Origin: Apodospora peruviana
Taxonomy: Eukaryota > Ascomycota > Sordariomycetes > Sordariales > Lasiosphaeriaceae
NCBI GenBank assembly: GCA_033439685.1
Contig: JAUEDM010000006.1
Coordinates: 1,984,001 to 2,048,000 of the forward strand
Direction: 5' to 3'
DNA length: 64,000 nt
Part shown: positions 49,726 through 58,586 of the stretch, in pieces
How the letters are laid out: each line of letters opens with the position of its first letter
Numbering within the stretch: the first letter of the stretch is position 1
The notes under the pieces: generated by a model
What the model was told of the DNA's origin: nothing
Seen by the model: the letters and a program-made list of their open reading frames with translations, nothing else
Database searches by the model: none
Program-made: the position numbers and the translations under genes

Positions 49726-50881
49726 TTACTTGCGCATAGAGCTGGCTCTCCGCTTGCGAGCATCAGCCTTATGCGCCTTAGCCTCAGCGACACGCTTGGC
49801 GAGAATCTGGGCGTACTCGTTCTGCAACTTTGTTAGTCTTTTGGCCATTTTAGTAGGTGGAGAGTTAGACGTACGGCCTCATCCTTGACCTTCTCGGCCT
49901 GCCGGCGCTTGAGAGCCACCCGGTGGCGCTTGTGCTGCAGGCGCTGGGGAGTGACCAGGCGCTGGATGCGAGGAGCCTTGGTGTAAGGCTTCTTGCCCTC
50001 ACCCTTGGGCTGGACCTCGCGACGAATGACGTACTTGCGGACCTATTTGTCGAGCAAAGTTTTCTCCATATTAGCCTCCTATATCTCAGACTCTACCCGA
50101 ACTGTGTGATTTTCATCGACACAGCTCCAGGGCAGGCGATGACTTGAATGAAATGGCTGGCAGCACATACATCGTCATCCTTGCTGAGTCCGAAGAAACG
50201 GCGGATCTTGGTGGCGCGCTTGGGGCCAAGGCGCTTGGGGTGGACGGTGTCGGTAAGACCGGGAATCTCCTGCTCGCCCTGCTTGACGATGGCCAGAGCA
50301 AGGACAGATAGATCGGCGCCAACGATGCAGCCACGGACGGACTTTCTCTTGCGCTCGCCGGTGCGGCGGGGGCGGTAGCACGAGTGGCCCTCGGAGAGAA
50401 GGAGGCGGACACGGTTGGGGGCAATGACACCCTGCTTCATCGGGAAACCCTGCTTGTCGTTTCCACCGGTGATGCGGACGATGTATCCCTTCCACTCATC
50501 ACCAAGCGGGTCGGCCGGGACCTCAGCGCCCATCTACTCGAAAGGTCAGTATTCGACGGAAATGATCCGGGGTCGGACATGGAGTCTCGGGTTCGAACGT
50601 ACGCGCTTCCTGAAGAAAAAAATACACATTAGCTACGAACTGGAAAGAGATAAGGATTCCGGGGTGACATACTCGAGGAAGTGCCGGACCTTGCGCTCAT
50701 CCTCAACATCGATGAGCTTCTGCGAGCCGTTCGCAGGGTGCGAAATGTTCAGCTGTTACGCGAAGGTCAGTATCATTGAACGAAATATCGAGAGCCATTT
50801 TTTCTTCGAAACAGCGACAATAAAGACACAGAGAATGCCTTCATTACGCGCCGTTCGACGAGCGTAGCGGCGTACCTTCAT
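49726..50881 (-). CDS. rps6: 40S ribosomal protein eS6
   Basis: CDS complement(join(49726..49821, 49875..50042, 50171..50533, 50603..50609, 50673..50752, 50876..50881)), 239 aa, the usual length. Coding exon 1 is only ATGAAG (MK), followed by LNISHPANGSQKLIDVEDER. A 7-nt microexon (50603-50609, GAAGCGC) restores FLE-KR-MGAEVPADPLGDEW. Then GVIAPNRVRLLLSEGHSCYR, GCIVGADLSVLAL, KIRRFFGLSKDDD, VRKYVIRREVQPKGEGKKPY, and the basic C-terminal helix ending KRRASSMRK, the usual target region of S6/Ypk kinases (Arg-Arg-x-Ser-Ser). All introns are GT-AG (53-128 nt). Divergent from dph1, another translation gene. Confidence 0.96.
50603..50609 (-). other. rps6: 7-nt microexon of rps6
   Basis: GAAGCGC between a CTTCAG acceptor and a GTACGT donor. 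It completes Glu and codes Lys-Arg of the conserved FLEKRMGAEV stretch. Confidence 0.88.
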
Positions 50882-51466
50882 GATGGCGGTATTGCTGAAC
50901 GGACCGGAATTGTGTGATGCTGGATTGACACTCGTTGAAAACGAGAAGATTTTGTGTGCACCATGCTGGCGAAGGACGTTAGGGCATAAATTTACGGGCG
51001 GTGTGATTCGTCGAAATGACCTTCTCCACTTAAAATTGTGGCTTCGGCATTCGTCCAACGAAGAGCCTTGTCAGCCCCGCCAAAATTTGGAGGGGATGAG
51101 GCGAGATGCAGCAAATCCACTTTGGGCAAGGTTCTTGGCATTATCAAAGTCGCCTGGGCGAGCAACTGGAAGTGTTGACCTTCAAAACTTTAGGACGGAA
51201 TTATCCTGTGATATTTTATCTATCGTCTTATCTCAAAGAGAAAGAAAGGGAGAAAGAGAACACCCCAAGTTTAACTCTCAGGCTCTCAGAACAGACCTAG
51301 ACTTTGTCAACTCGCCTCACTCCCCCAATCCCTTCCTCCTTCGGTCTCGTCACGGACGTACCGAACTCCGGTTCTCATAGTCTTGTTGAAGCCCAGAGAC
51401 TGACCAGACTGAGTGAGACATTATCTGACTGGCGAGGTGTATAGATAACGTCGTCGGGAGTTGAAG
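50882..51466. promoter_or_regulatory. Shared divergent promoter, rps6 / dph1
   Basis: 585 bp between the two start codons. A purine-rich GAGAAAGAAAGGGAGAAAGAG tract lies at ~51237-51259. No individual binding site can be claimed. Confidence 0.5.
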
Positions 51467-52870
51467 ATGGAGGACGATCGGGCTCAAGTCGATCTGGGCA
51501 TTGCGGCCGATCTTGAAGAGAACCAAGTACCACAAAATGTGGTGAGGCAACCAAAGAAGCGGTTTGTGGGTAGACGAGCAGCAGCTGCCGCAGTGACAGC
51601 CGGTTCAACCAACTCCTCGATAGAAGATAGTGGTGCTATTCAAGGCAAGAATACTCAGAAATTATACTTCTCTTCTTCCTCAACACGAGCATCAAAGACT
51701 AATACTTTTATCACAGTCGCTCAAGCGAGGAGAGCCCCAAGGATGCTGAACCAGGTGCCCCCAGAGATCTTGAACGACCCAGCCCTCAAGGAGGCCATCG
51801 CCCTCCTGCCAGCAAACTACTCGTTTGAGATCCCGAAGACCATCCACCGCATCCGCTCCCTCTCGGCTGAAAAGATAGCCTTGCAGATGCCCGAGGGCCT
51901 GCTCCTGTTTGCCACCACCATCTCCGACATCCTGACGCAGTTTTGCCCCGGCATCGAGACGCTGATCATGGGCGACGTGACCTACGGCGCCTGCTGCATC
52001 GACGACTACACCGCCCGCGCCATGGGCTGTGACCTGCTCGTGCACTACGCCCACAGCTGCCTCATCCCCGTGGACGTGACCAAGATCAAGACGCTCTACG
52101 TGTTTGTCGACATCAGCATCGACACCACCCACCTGCTCGCCAGCCTCGAGCGCAACTTCTCTCCTGGCAAAACCATCGCCATGGTCGGCACGATCCAGTT
52201 CAACGCCACCATCCACGGCATCAAGTCGACCCTCGAGAAGGCCGGCTTCGGGGTCATCGTGCCGCAGATCGCGCCGCTCTCCAAGGGCGAGATCTTGGGG
52301 TGCACCTCCCCTGACCTGTCCACCTACACCGACACTCCAGTAGACCTGATCCTCTACCTCGGCGACGGACGCTTCCACCTCGAGAGTATCATGATCCACA
52401 ACCCGGCCATTCCGGCCTACCGCTACGACCCGTACTCGCGCAAGCTGACGCACGAGACGTACGGCCACGACGAGATGCGCGACCTGCGCAGGGACGCGAT
52501 CCGGCAGGCCAAGAAGGCGAGCAAGTGGGGGCTCATCTTGGGTTCGTTGGGCCGGCAGGGGAACCCGCACACGATGGCGCTGATCGAGCGTAACCTGACG
52601 CAAGAGGGGATTCCGTTTGTGAATTTGCTGCTCAGCGAGATTTTCCCGGGGAAACTGGCGCTGATGAGCGACGTCGAGTGCTGGGTGCAGGTCGCGTGTC
52701 CGCGGCTGAGTATCGACTGGGGGTACGCGTTTCCGAGGCCGCTGCTGACACCGTACGAGGCGTTGATCGCGCTGGAGGAGATGGAGGACTGGGGCAAAGG
52801 CGCGTATCCGATGGATTACTATGGCAAGGAAGGGTTAGGCAGGACGAAACCTGCGGTGGTAGCTTCTTAG
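51467..52870 (+). CDS. dph1: Diphthamide biosynthesis protein DPH1
   Basis: Subunit of the Dph1-Dph2 [4Fe-4S] radical enzyme that moves the 3-amino-3-carboxypropyl group of SAM to the eEF2 histidine, the first step of diphthamide synthesis in the cytosol. The conserved core starts at RRAPRMLNQVPPEILNDPAL. The three cluster cysteines fit VTYGACCIDDY, KGEILGCTSP and DVECWVQVACPRLSIDWG. Motifs LQMPEGLLLFA and GTIQFNATIHG are intact. Unspliced the frame is 467 aa, but 51645-51716 (72 nt, in frame, GCAAGA...GACTAAT...CACAG) reads as low-complexity Ser/Thr and looks like a GC-AG intron; removing it gives 443 aa and joins GAIQ to VAQARRAP. C-ending codons dominate the core. Confidence 0.95.
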   Translation: MEDDRAQVDLGIAADLEENQVPQNVVRQPKKRFVGRRAAAAAVTAGSTNSSIEDSGAIQGKNTQKLYFSSSSTRASKTNTFITVAQARRAPRMLNQVPPEILNDPALKEAIALLPANYSFEIPKTIHRIRSLSAEKIALQMPEGLLLFATTISDILTQFCPGIETLIMGDVTYGACCIDDYTARAMGCDLLVHYAHSCLIPVDVTKIKTLYVFVDISIDTTHLLASLERNFSPGKTIAMVGTIQFNATIHGIKSTLEKAGFGVIVPQIAPLSKGEILGCTSPDLSTYTDTPVDLILYLGDGRFHLESIMIHNPAIPAYRYDPYSRKLTHETYGHDEMRDLRRDAIRQAKKASKWGLILGSLGRQGNPHTMALIERNLTQEGIPFVNLLLSEIFPGKLALMSDVECWVQVACPRLSIDWGYAFPRPLLTPYEALIALEEMEDWGKGAYPMDYYGKEGLGRTKPAVVAS

Positions 52871-53003
52871 TTGATGATAGATTTCCAACAAAACAGAAGA
52901 CGAATTTAAAAGTCAAATCTTTATCAACACAAACACCTGCCGGTGAGCCTATTTCTCTCTCCACGGTGACGGCCCTCCTTAAACCAACTTCACCGTTTGC
53001 CCA

Positions 53004-53477
53004 CTACGTAACCGTCGTAACAGGCTCAGGCCTCTGCGAAAACACAATCTTGTACTTGACAATCTCCAACACCTCAAGTACCTCGGTCTCGTCCTCCTCC
53101 TCCGTCGTCTTCCGTTTCCGCCTCGCAACCACGCCCAACGGCTTGGCCAATTTCTTGACTTCCCCCAATAACCGCTGGTGCTGCCCGACGTACATGTGCA
53201 CGCGCTTCATCCACGCCGTACTGTTGCTTTCCGGGTCATAATCCTCGAATTCGATTCTTCCGATTTCTACCGGTTCTGGGTTTTGGTTTTCCTCGTTAAC
53301 AAGCTCTGTGGGGAAATTGAAAGTACCCTGCAGTTCGAGGATGGTGAGCCCAGAGGGGGTTTGGATGAGTTTTGGCAGCGGGTTGTCGAAACTGAATTGA
53401 GGAGTAGGAGGAGGGTTGGATGGGCGTGGATGGAGGGTGATTGTTGTTGGTGGTGCTGATGCTGATGATGAGGCCAT
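53004..53477 (-). CDS. ctf8: Chromosome transmission fidelity protein 8 (CTF8)
   Basis: Single exon, 157 aa, from MASSSASAPP; an in-frame ATG 26 codons upstream starts a less protein-like extension. Ctf8 joins Ctf18 and Dcc1 in the alternative clamp loader RFC-Ctf18, needed for sister-chromatid cohesion and PCNA handling. Family features: LPKLIQTPSGLTILELQGTF near the N-terminus, IGRIEFEDYD, the core WMKRVHMYVGQHQRLLGEVK followed by KLAKPLGVV, and the C-terminal LEIVKYKIVFSQRPEP that in yeast contacts Ctf18/Dcc1. An acidic linker (EEEDETE) separates the last two. Length fits the family. It lies tail-to-tail with dph1, 133 bp apart. Confidence 0.88.
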   Translation of the reverse strand: MASSSASAPPTTITLHPRPSNPPPTPQFSFDNPLPKLIQTPSGLTILELQGTFNFPTELVNEENQNPEPVEIGRIEFEDYDPESNSTAWMKRVHMYVGQHQRLLGEVKKLAKPLGVVARRKRKTTEEEDETEVLEVLEIVKYKIVFSQRPEPVTTVT

Positions 53478-54542
53478 TTTTATCCAATAATAGGCTTTCT
53501 TGTCCTGTATTTGTCGTGAAGGAATAGATGAAGGATGGTTGGATGAATGATGCAAAATGCTGTTATGAAGAGGTCTTCTGCGTTGTTGATTTATTTCCGT
53601 GGCTGGCGGCGGTGTTGTGTTGAAAACACTCAGTTATGACTGACTCTGGGGCTGCCTCAAAATAAATGGTCGATGAAGGAATAACTGGAATGAGTCTCTA
53701 AATAGAATGCTACGTCGAGATATCCAGATCAGCTTCTGTTGTCTAATTCCAGCTTCTTTTTTTATATATCACACTTACAACTCTTGTACCCTGTCCTCGG
53801 GAAGCAACAGCTTTAGGGATCCCTAACTTTAAATTCAGAAGATAAGAGGCTGAGGAATCCGCGAACTGCGAGTAATAGGAAGGAGAAAATCAGGCGGAAT
53901 CTTAGTGGTTAAATGTAGCTTTTCCTCTTTGGCTGATTATCAAGAAGCACCTTCGCTCAATCTCACAGTGCCGATGAGATGCTGCGTGAGCTTGGTTGTG
54001 AGAGTTCAAATGGTTGCTGGAACTGAATGAGGTCCAAATGGGCGCCATGAACTTCAAGTTCCAATGAAGCCTGAGTTGGCGGATGTGACCCTAACCCTTA
54101 CCACAGCTCCGCCACCGCCGCTTCAACAACTGAACACCATCCTCCGAGTTTGTTGATGGCGTTTTACCTGTAACAATGTCATACACCCAAATACTTACTT
54201 CTTTTATTGGTATGTATAGATGAGTGTGTCAAATACATGACCTGAGATCTAGGTACGGTAGAAACTGGCGGGACTGAAGGGAATCAAGTGCAAGTAGTGC
54301 CATTCCTCAATGGGACCAGAAAGAATCCGGAATCAGAGGAAGAAGACCATCATCACTAATGAACATGCTGATTAGAAGTTAAGACTCAAAGAGTACTACC
54401 CCTTGAAGTAATTACATAGCGGCTTTCACCGGAGCTTTTCCCATTCCAAGTGCGGTACCTCCACCACCTGTTTACCTCCCGTATTACCTTTTAGCAATCA
54501 CCCCTTGTTCAGTTATCCAGCACAACCATAGCACCCAGGTCC
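53478..54542. other. Intergenic region upstream of ctf8
   Basis: About 1.07 kb without a gene. A telomere-like ACCCTAACCCTTA box lies at 54088-54100, about 610 bp upstream of ctf8. Confidence 0.45.
54088..54100. promoter_or_regulatory. Telomere-repeat-like box (ACCCTAACCC)
   Basis: Second copy in the window of the CCCTAACCCTTA word at 18192, again in the upstream region of a minus-strand gene. Function inferred only. Confidence 0.3.
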
Positions 54543-55854
54543 CTAGAAAGATGCTTTGGTCGAGTTGATGCTGAACCGATAGCTCGCTTGCAGGACATAT
54601 GGGTCTCCGCCCGGCTCAAAGACCTGCTTGCTCCCCCGCTGCCACTGCGGTTGGTTGATGGCGTCAATCCAGTCCTCCACCTCCATCACGACGCAGCCGT
54701 ACTTGGGGATCGTGCGCGGGAATTTTCCGTCATGGAGACCCTGGCTCGCCTTGAGCGCCATCGACCCGTTCTGGCCGTTACACGAGTACATCTGGAAAGC
54801 CTCCTGATCCGAGTAGATGTCGAGCTGGATCCCCGACCAGGCCGACTGCAACCTGGCGACGAAGTTTTTCTCGTTGCGCCAGTCTGTAAACGGGCCGTTG
54901 GGTTCACGATTGACGAGCCAGCAGTTGTCTAAAACCCCATTGGTTAGCTGTCATGATGATACCGAACAAAAACAAAAAGAAGAGAAACATACCGTAACCA
55001 GTACAATTAAACCCGCAGTTCCCCTCCAGCTCCGGGTCTCCAAAGCTATGCCCAATCTGCTTCGGCGCACTCCAGAAATCGTTGGCAGACCCCCTCTTGT
55101 TGGCCAGAATATCCCCCGTCGGGATCAGGATATTGTCCACGCCAACCCTCTGTCCGCTGTACGGCAGGTAGAACGTGTGGTTCAGCACGCTCTGGGTCTC
55201 GTTGTTGGTGAACCCATCGAGGTTCCAGTATGTATGACTGCTCAGCATGATGGGCGTCTTCTTGGTCGTCGCGATGGCCACCATCTTGAAGTCCCACGTC
55301 ATCTTGCCCAGCGTGTACGTGATATACGACACAACCTCGCCGGGGAAGCCTTCCTTGCCGTCAGGATCAACGATTGAGAAGGTGATGCTGCTGTTGGTGT
55401 AAGACACGACCGTAAAATTGCGCCAGTCCCACCCGTCAGGCCCGCCGTGGAGCGTATCCAGCCCGTCTGGGTGCTCGGGCGTGGGATTCTCGTTGGCCTT
55501 GATGTGGTACGTCTCGCCATCGATCTCGAACGAGCTGTTCTTGATCCGGTTCGCGTACCGGCCGGGGACGCCACCGAAGTGCGGGTGCTGACGGTCGATG
55601 GCGTAGTAGCTGGCGTTGTCGAAGCCGGCCACGACGTCCCGGGGGATGCCGTACTGATCCTCGACCACGAGATCCGTGATGGATGCGCCATAGGCTATAA
55701 AGGCTGCGGATATTCCCTCGCCGTGGATCCAGTATTTGCCGTTCTCATCGGGAGAAGCAGTTGTTGTTGTAGATGAGTCTTCGGCACTGGCCAATGCTGT
55801 GCTAGCTGCAGCAAGCAGACATGCTGCCGCCACTGGGTACATATTGTGACGCAT
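54543..55854 (-). CDS. Secreted aldose 1-epimerase (galactose mutarotase)
   Basis: CDS complement(join(54543..54928, 54993..55854)), 415 aa; the 64-nt intron (GTATGT, AGCTAAC, TTTTAG) closes in phase. A signal peptide is clear (MYPVAAACLLAAASTALASA), so the enzyme should be extracellular or vacuolar, unlike cytosolic mutarotases. It interconverts alpha and beta anomers of hexoses. Family marks: YGASITDLVV, GRYANRI, LDTLHGGPDGWDWRNF, the catalytic His region SSHTYWNLDGF, and the C-terminal VMEVEDWIDAINQP with the likely catalytic Glu. Several Asn-X-Ser/Thr sites (NNET, NHT, NGS) fit secretion. The start could be Met1 or Met5, both before the hydrophobic core. No sugar-utilisation neighbours. 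Confidence 0.93.
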
Positions 55855-57665
55855 TGTTCACTCCTGGATGGCTCAGGTTGCTAGGCTTCTCGCAGCAACT
55901 CAGCACGAAATGCTCCTATAAGCGAGGGAGGAGCAAGCAATTCAGGAGGTGGAGAAGGGAGGAGTAAAAGAGGTGTGAGAGGGGAGAGGGAAGGATAGTT
56001 ATATCATGGATCCCGGCTTTTGGTAACTCGATCATCCCATCGGAAAGGAAAGCTCTCTGGGTAAAAAGGCGGGTATGACTGAATGGGTCCGGAAGAGGGA
56101 GGGGTGGTGGAGGGCAGGTCAAGGTTGGAGATCTTTTGGAGAGACGGGACCCTTGGACGCGGTAGGTTGCACCCGATTAAACCGTCGGTCGCGTCACAGA
56201 TGTTGACCTGGGGTAATTGCCCGGTATTTGGGATGAACTCTATATGCCCTGTCTCCACTCGAGGTTGTGGTGGTATATAGTGTTGTGTCCGTGTGGTTGC
56301 AAGCTCGAGCTGCAGGTAGATGTAGACACCGGTTCTCCTCCTACATAGGATATACGGCGGATAGAGACCGGTCTTATTTCCCAACCCAACCGATATCAGA
56401 AAACCTTGAAGCGAGTGTAAGAATAAGGCTGCCAATGGGACGATGCTCTCAAGACGGCCAAACCTGAGAGCACGCTGTAAAGCAGGACCGTTGCAGACGC
56501 TGTGTGACTGAGGTTTCGCTGGTTCTCGTGACCATATGAGCCGATGGGAGCACCAGGTATTGACGCTTGTGACACACCAAAGGAAGGTAGGTAGTAGCCA
56601 GAAACAGATTCGAGTTTTCCCAGTTCCCAACGGATGATGTTGGATGGCTGGGGTCCAGGATGATTTGGGATGAAAGACAAAAGTCGGTCCGCCAATGGCG
56701 AGCCGGCCGGATCGCCGGTGTGCAGATCAGATTGTACGGCAAGGAAGCTTGTCAAACTCGATGTGCATCTTCCAGATATGCAGACAATTGGAGGTCCTCC
56801 ACCCTTCAGAACGGTGAAGCCAATCCCCAGTCCGCGGTGTTGGAGGGTGGGATGTGCTTGTTTCACTCACTTGTTTTCCCATCTACATCTTTGTTGTCTA
56901 TGGGTCATTATCCTGAACCAAAGAACTTTGACAAGCTATATCGGTCGAGTTATTATTTGGGGTATTATCTGGCCCGGAGAAATTGTTTCCTCAAGACCAC
57001 CTTTCGGATGACGTCGCAAAAGCCGTTGGAGGTCTCCAGGTCCCCTCATTGGCGCGGTTGTGGCGTTTCGAGGGACCCTCATTGGAGCGGCTGTGGCGCA
57101 GCGGACAACAGTGAACCGGACCGAAACAATGCGGGGAGAGCTCACCGTTAGAGCTCCTCCTCCACACTTCGGATTACAAACTTCCCTTTTGCTCAGTCAC
57201 AGCACTCTGAAAAGAAAACTTGTGTCTGATAAACAAAGCTGCTGCCCGAGACGTTCCAAGATGGGGACCTGCATGATAGGTATATACGCCTTGTCGGCTT
57301 TCTTTTGTTATTGTTGTGTCAATGACAATCGCTACCATACTGCACGGTGATTTTTGGTACCTCGTTCCTTTTCTCTACCGGTTTCCATGACATGTTATAA
57401 ATGGAACTATATTTTTATTCAAGTGTTGCATTATGAAGAATAATTGATAGTATACTCTCAGTGCTCGCCTCGACTGGTACTGAGAGCCATCTATCACCAC
57501 ATCGAAATTCTGGTTCATGTTACGGCAGACTGACAGTGGCTAGCAGGATGAAGATACTATGCTTGATTACATGGCCACGGCTCCAACAATTGAGGTAGGT
57601 TCTTAGCACCGACTCTTACAGTATGAATGTTAAATATTGCTAAAGCTGTGGTGATTACTTAAATA
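55855..57665. other. 1.8 kb intergenic region
   Basis: Upstream of the epimerase; contains its promoter, purine-rich tracts (~55920-55995) and a 33-bp imperfect tandem repeat (57036-57100). Reading frames are short and featureless. Confidence 0.45.
57036..57100. repeat. Two-copy imperfect tandem repeat, 33 bp
   Basis: Unit 1 (CCCCTCATTGGCGCGGTTG core) and unit 2 (ACCCTCATTGGAGCGGCTG core) differ at a few positions over ~32 bases each. Confidence 0.55.
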
Positions 57666-58047
57666 TTCCAAGCAAGCACTGTCTCACTGTGAAGCCACGT
57701 CGACGACTTCACCTTTGACTTTATCCAAGGCACAGAACTACACACCGAAGGTAACTGGTCAGTCTACACAATCTCCTTCTCCAGCCCCCCTGCAATACAT
57801 CTACTACAACCCCTTATCCCCAGCGTCAACCCGCAACGTCGAGGACTGTCTGATGGACCTCATCCGTTAGGCAGAAGAAGGCGGCGGTTGTTTCGACGGC
57901 GTGCTGGCATACTCGTGTGACGCGGCCTTTGCGGCCCAGGTCATGATCCGCCATGCTGCTGAGAGCTGCTATGAGCCGCCGCTGTTCCGCTTTGCTGTGT
58001 TTATCAACGGCGCCACGCCGCTTAGGGTCTTTAAAGTTGGGGAGTGA
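57666..58047 (+). pseudogene. FSH1-family serine hydrolase pseudogene fragment
   Basis: The segment reads as the FSH1 alpha/beta-hydrolase family but is broken. Frame 1 gives FQASTVSL, a TGA (57690-57692), then SHVDDFTFDFIQGTELHTEG. A one-base shift in the C6 run (~57786) moves to frame 2, YYNPLSPASTRNVEDCLMDL, with TAG at 57868-57870, then AEEGGGCFDGVLAYSCDAAF and PPLFRFAVFINGATPL. The usual GxSxG elbow reads AYSCD, keeping Ser but not the glycines. Both stops could arise by C-to-T change from CGA and CAG. No N-terminal or C-terminal remainder is visible, so this is a truncated relic. Family called from motif memory. Confidence 0.6.
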
Positions 58048-58586
58048 GTGTGAGAATATTACGGTAATGATTTGCATGTCTAAAAGGGATGGATATATCA
58101 TGATGAGATGTAAGTGGAAGACTCACTTGCTTGAACTATAAACTAAGACAAGCATATAGGCACGAGCTGACTAGGGTAGCTCAGTATGAGATCTCATGTG
58201 GGAAGTATCAATAAGGTACGGAATAAGGTCAAAGAAAATAGGTACACGTACTGTCTGTGCAATGGCCAGTCCCGATTGTCACCCCTTTCGCCATGTGAGC
58301 CAATACTGAGGAAACCGCAAAGTTAAATGATTGTGTTCAAGGACATCCATGTAGGCTTGGTCTCATTTATATCGCAAAAAGAGGCCAGGTACAGGGAAAC
58401 TACGTTTCAAAACAATAAAGGATTAACACTGGTAGGAATTCCAATCTACAAGAGCAAACAAAGCACACGCAGCCTATCAGGTACATCAATGCTTGCGTGC
58501 AAATACAAAATGCAAGCTCCGCAAACGCAAGGAGGCTCGAAAGCACCAAAATCTCCATCTTCCGGCGGTTCGACTGACAATACCGC
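58048..58586. other. Intergenic region with vma2 3' UTR
   Basis: No remaining FSH1 sequence or other gene seen; probably includes the 3' UTR of vma2. Confidence 0.45.

Noticed and set aside
50585..50600. GGGTTCGAACG resembling a tRNA B box
   Set aside because: Lies inside an rps6 intron with no matching cloverleaf and no terminator.
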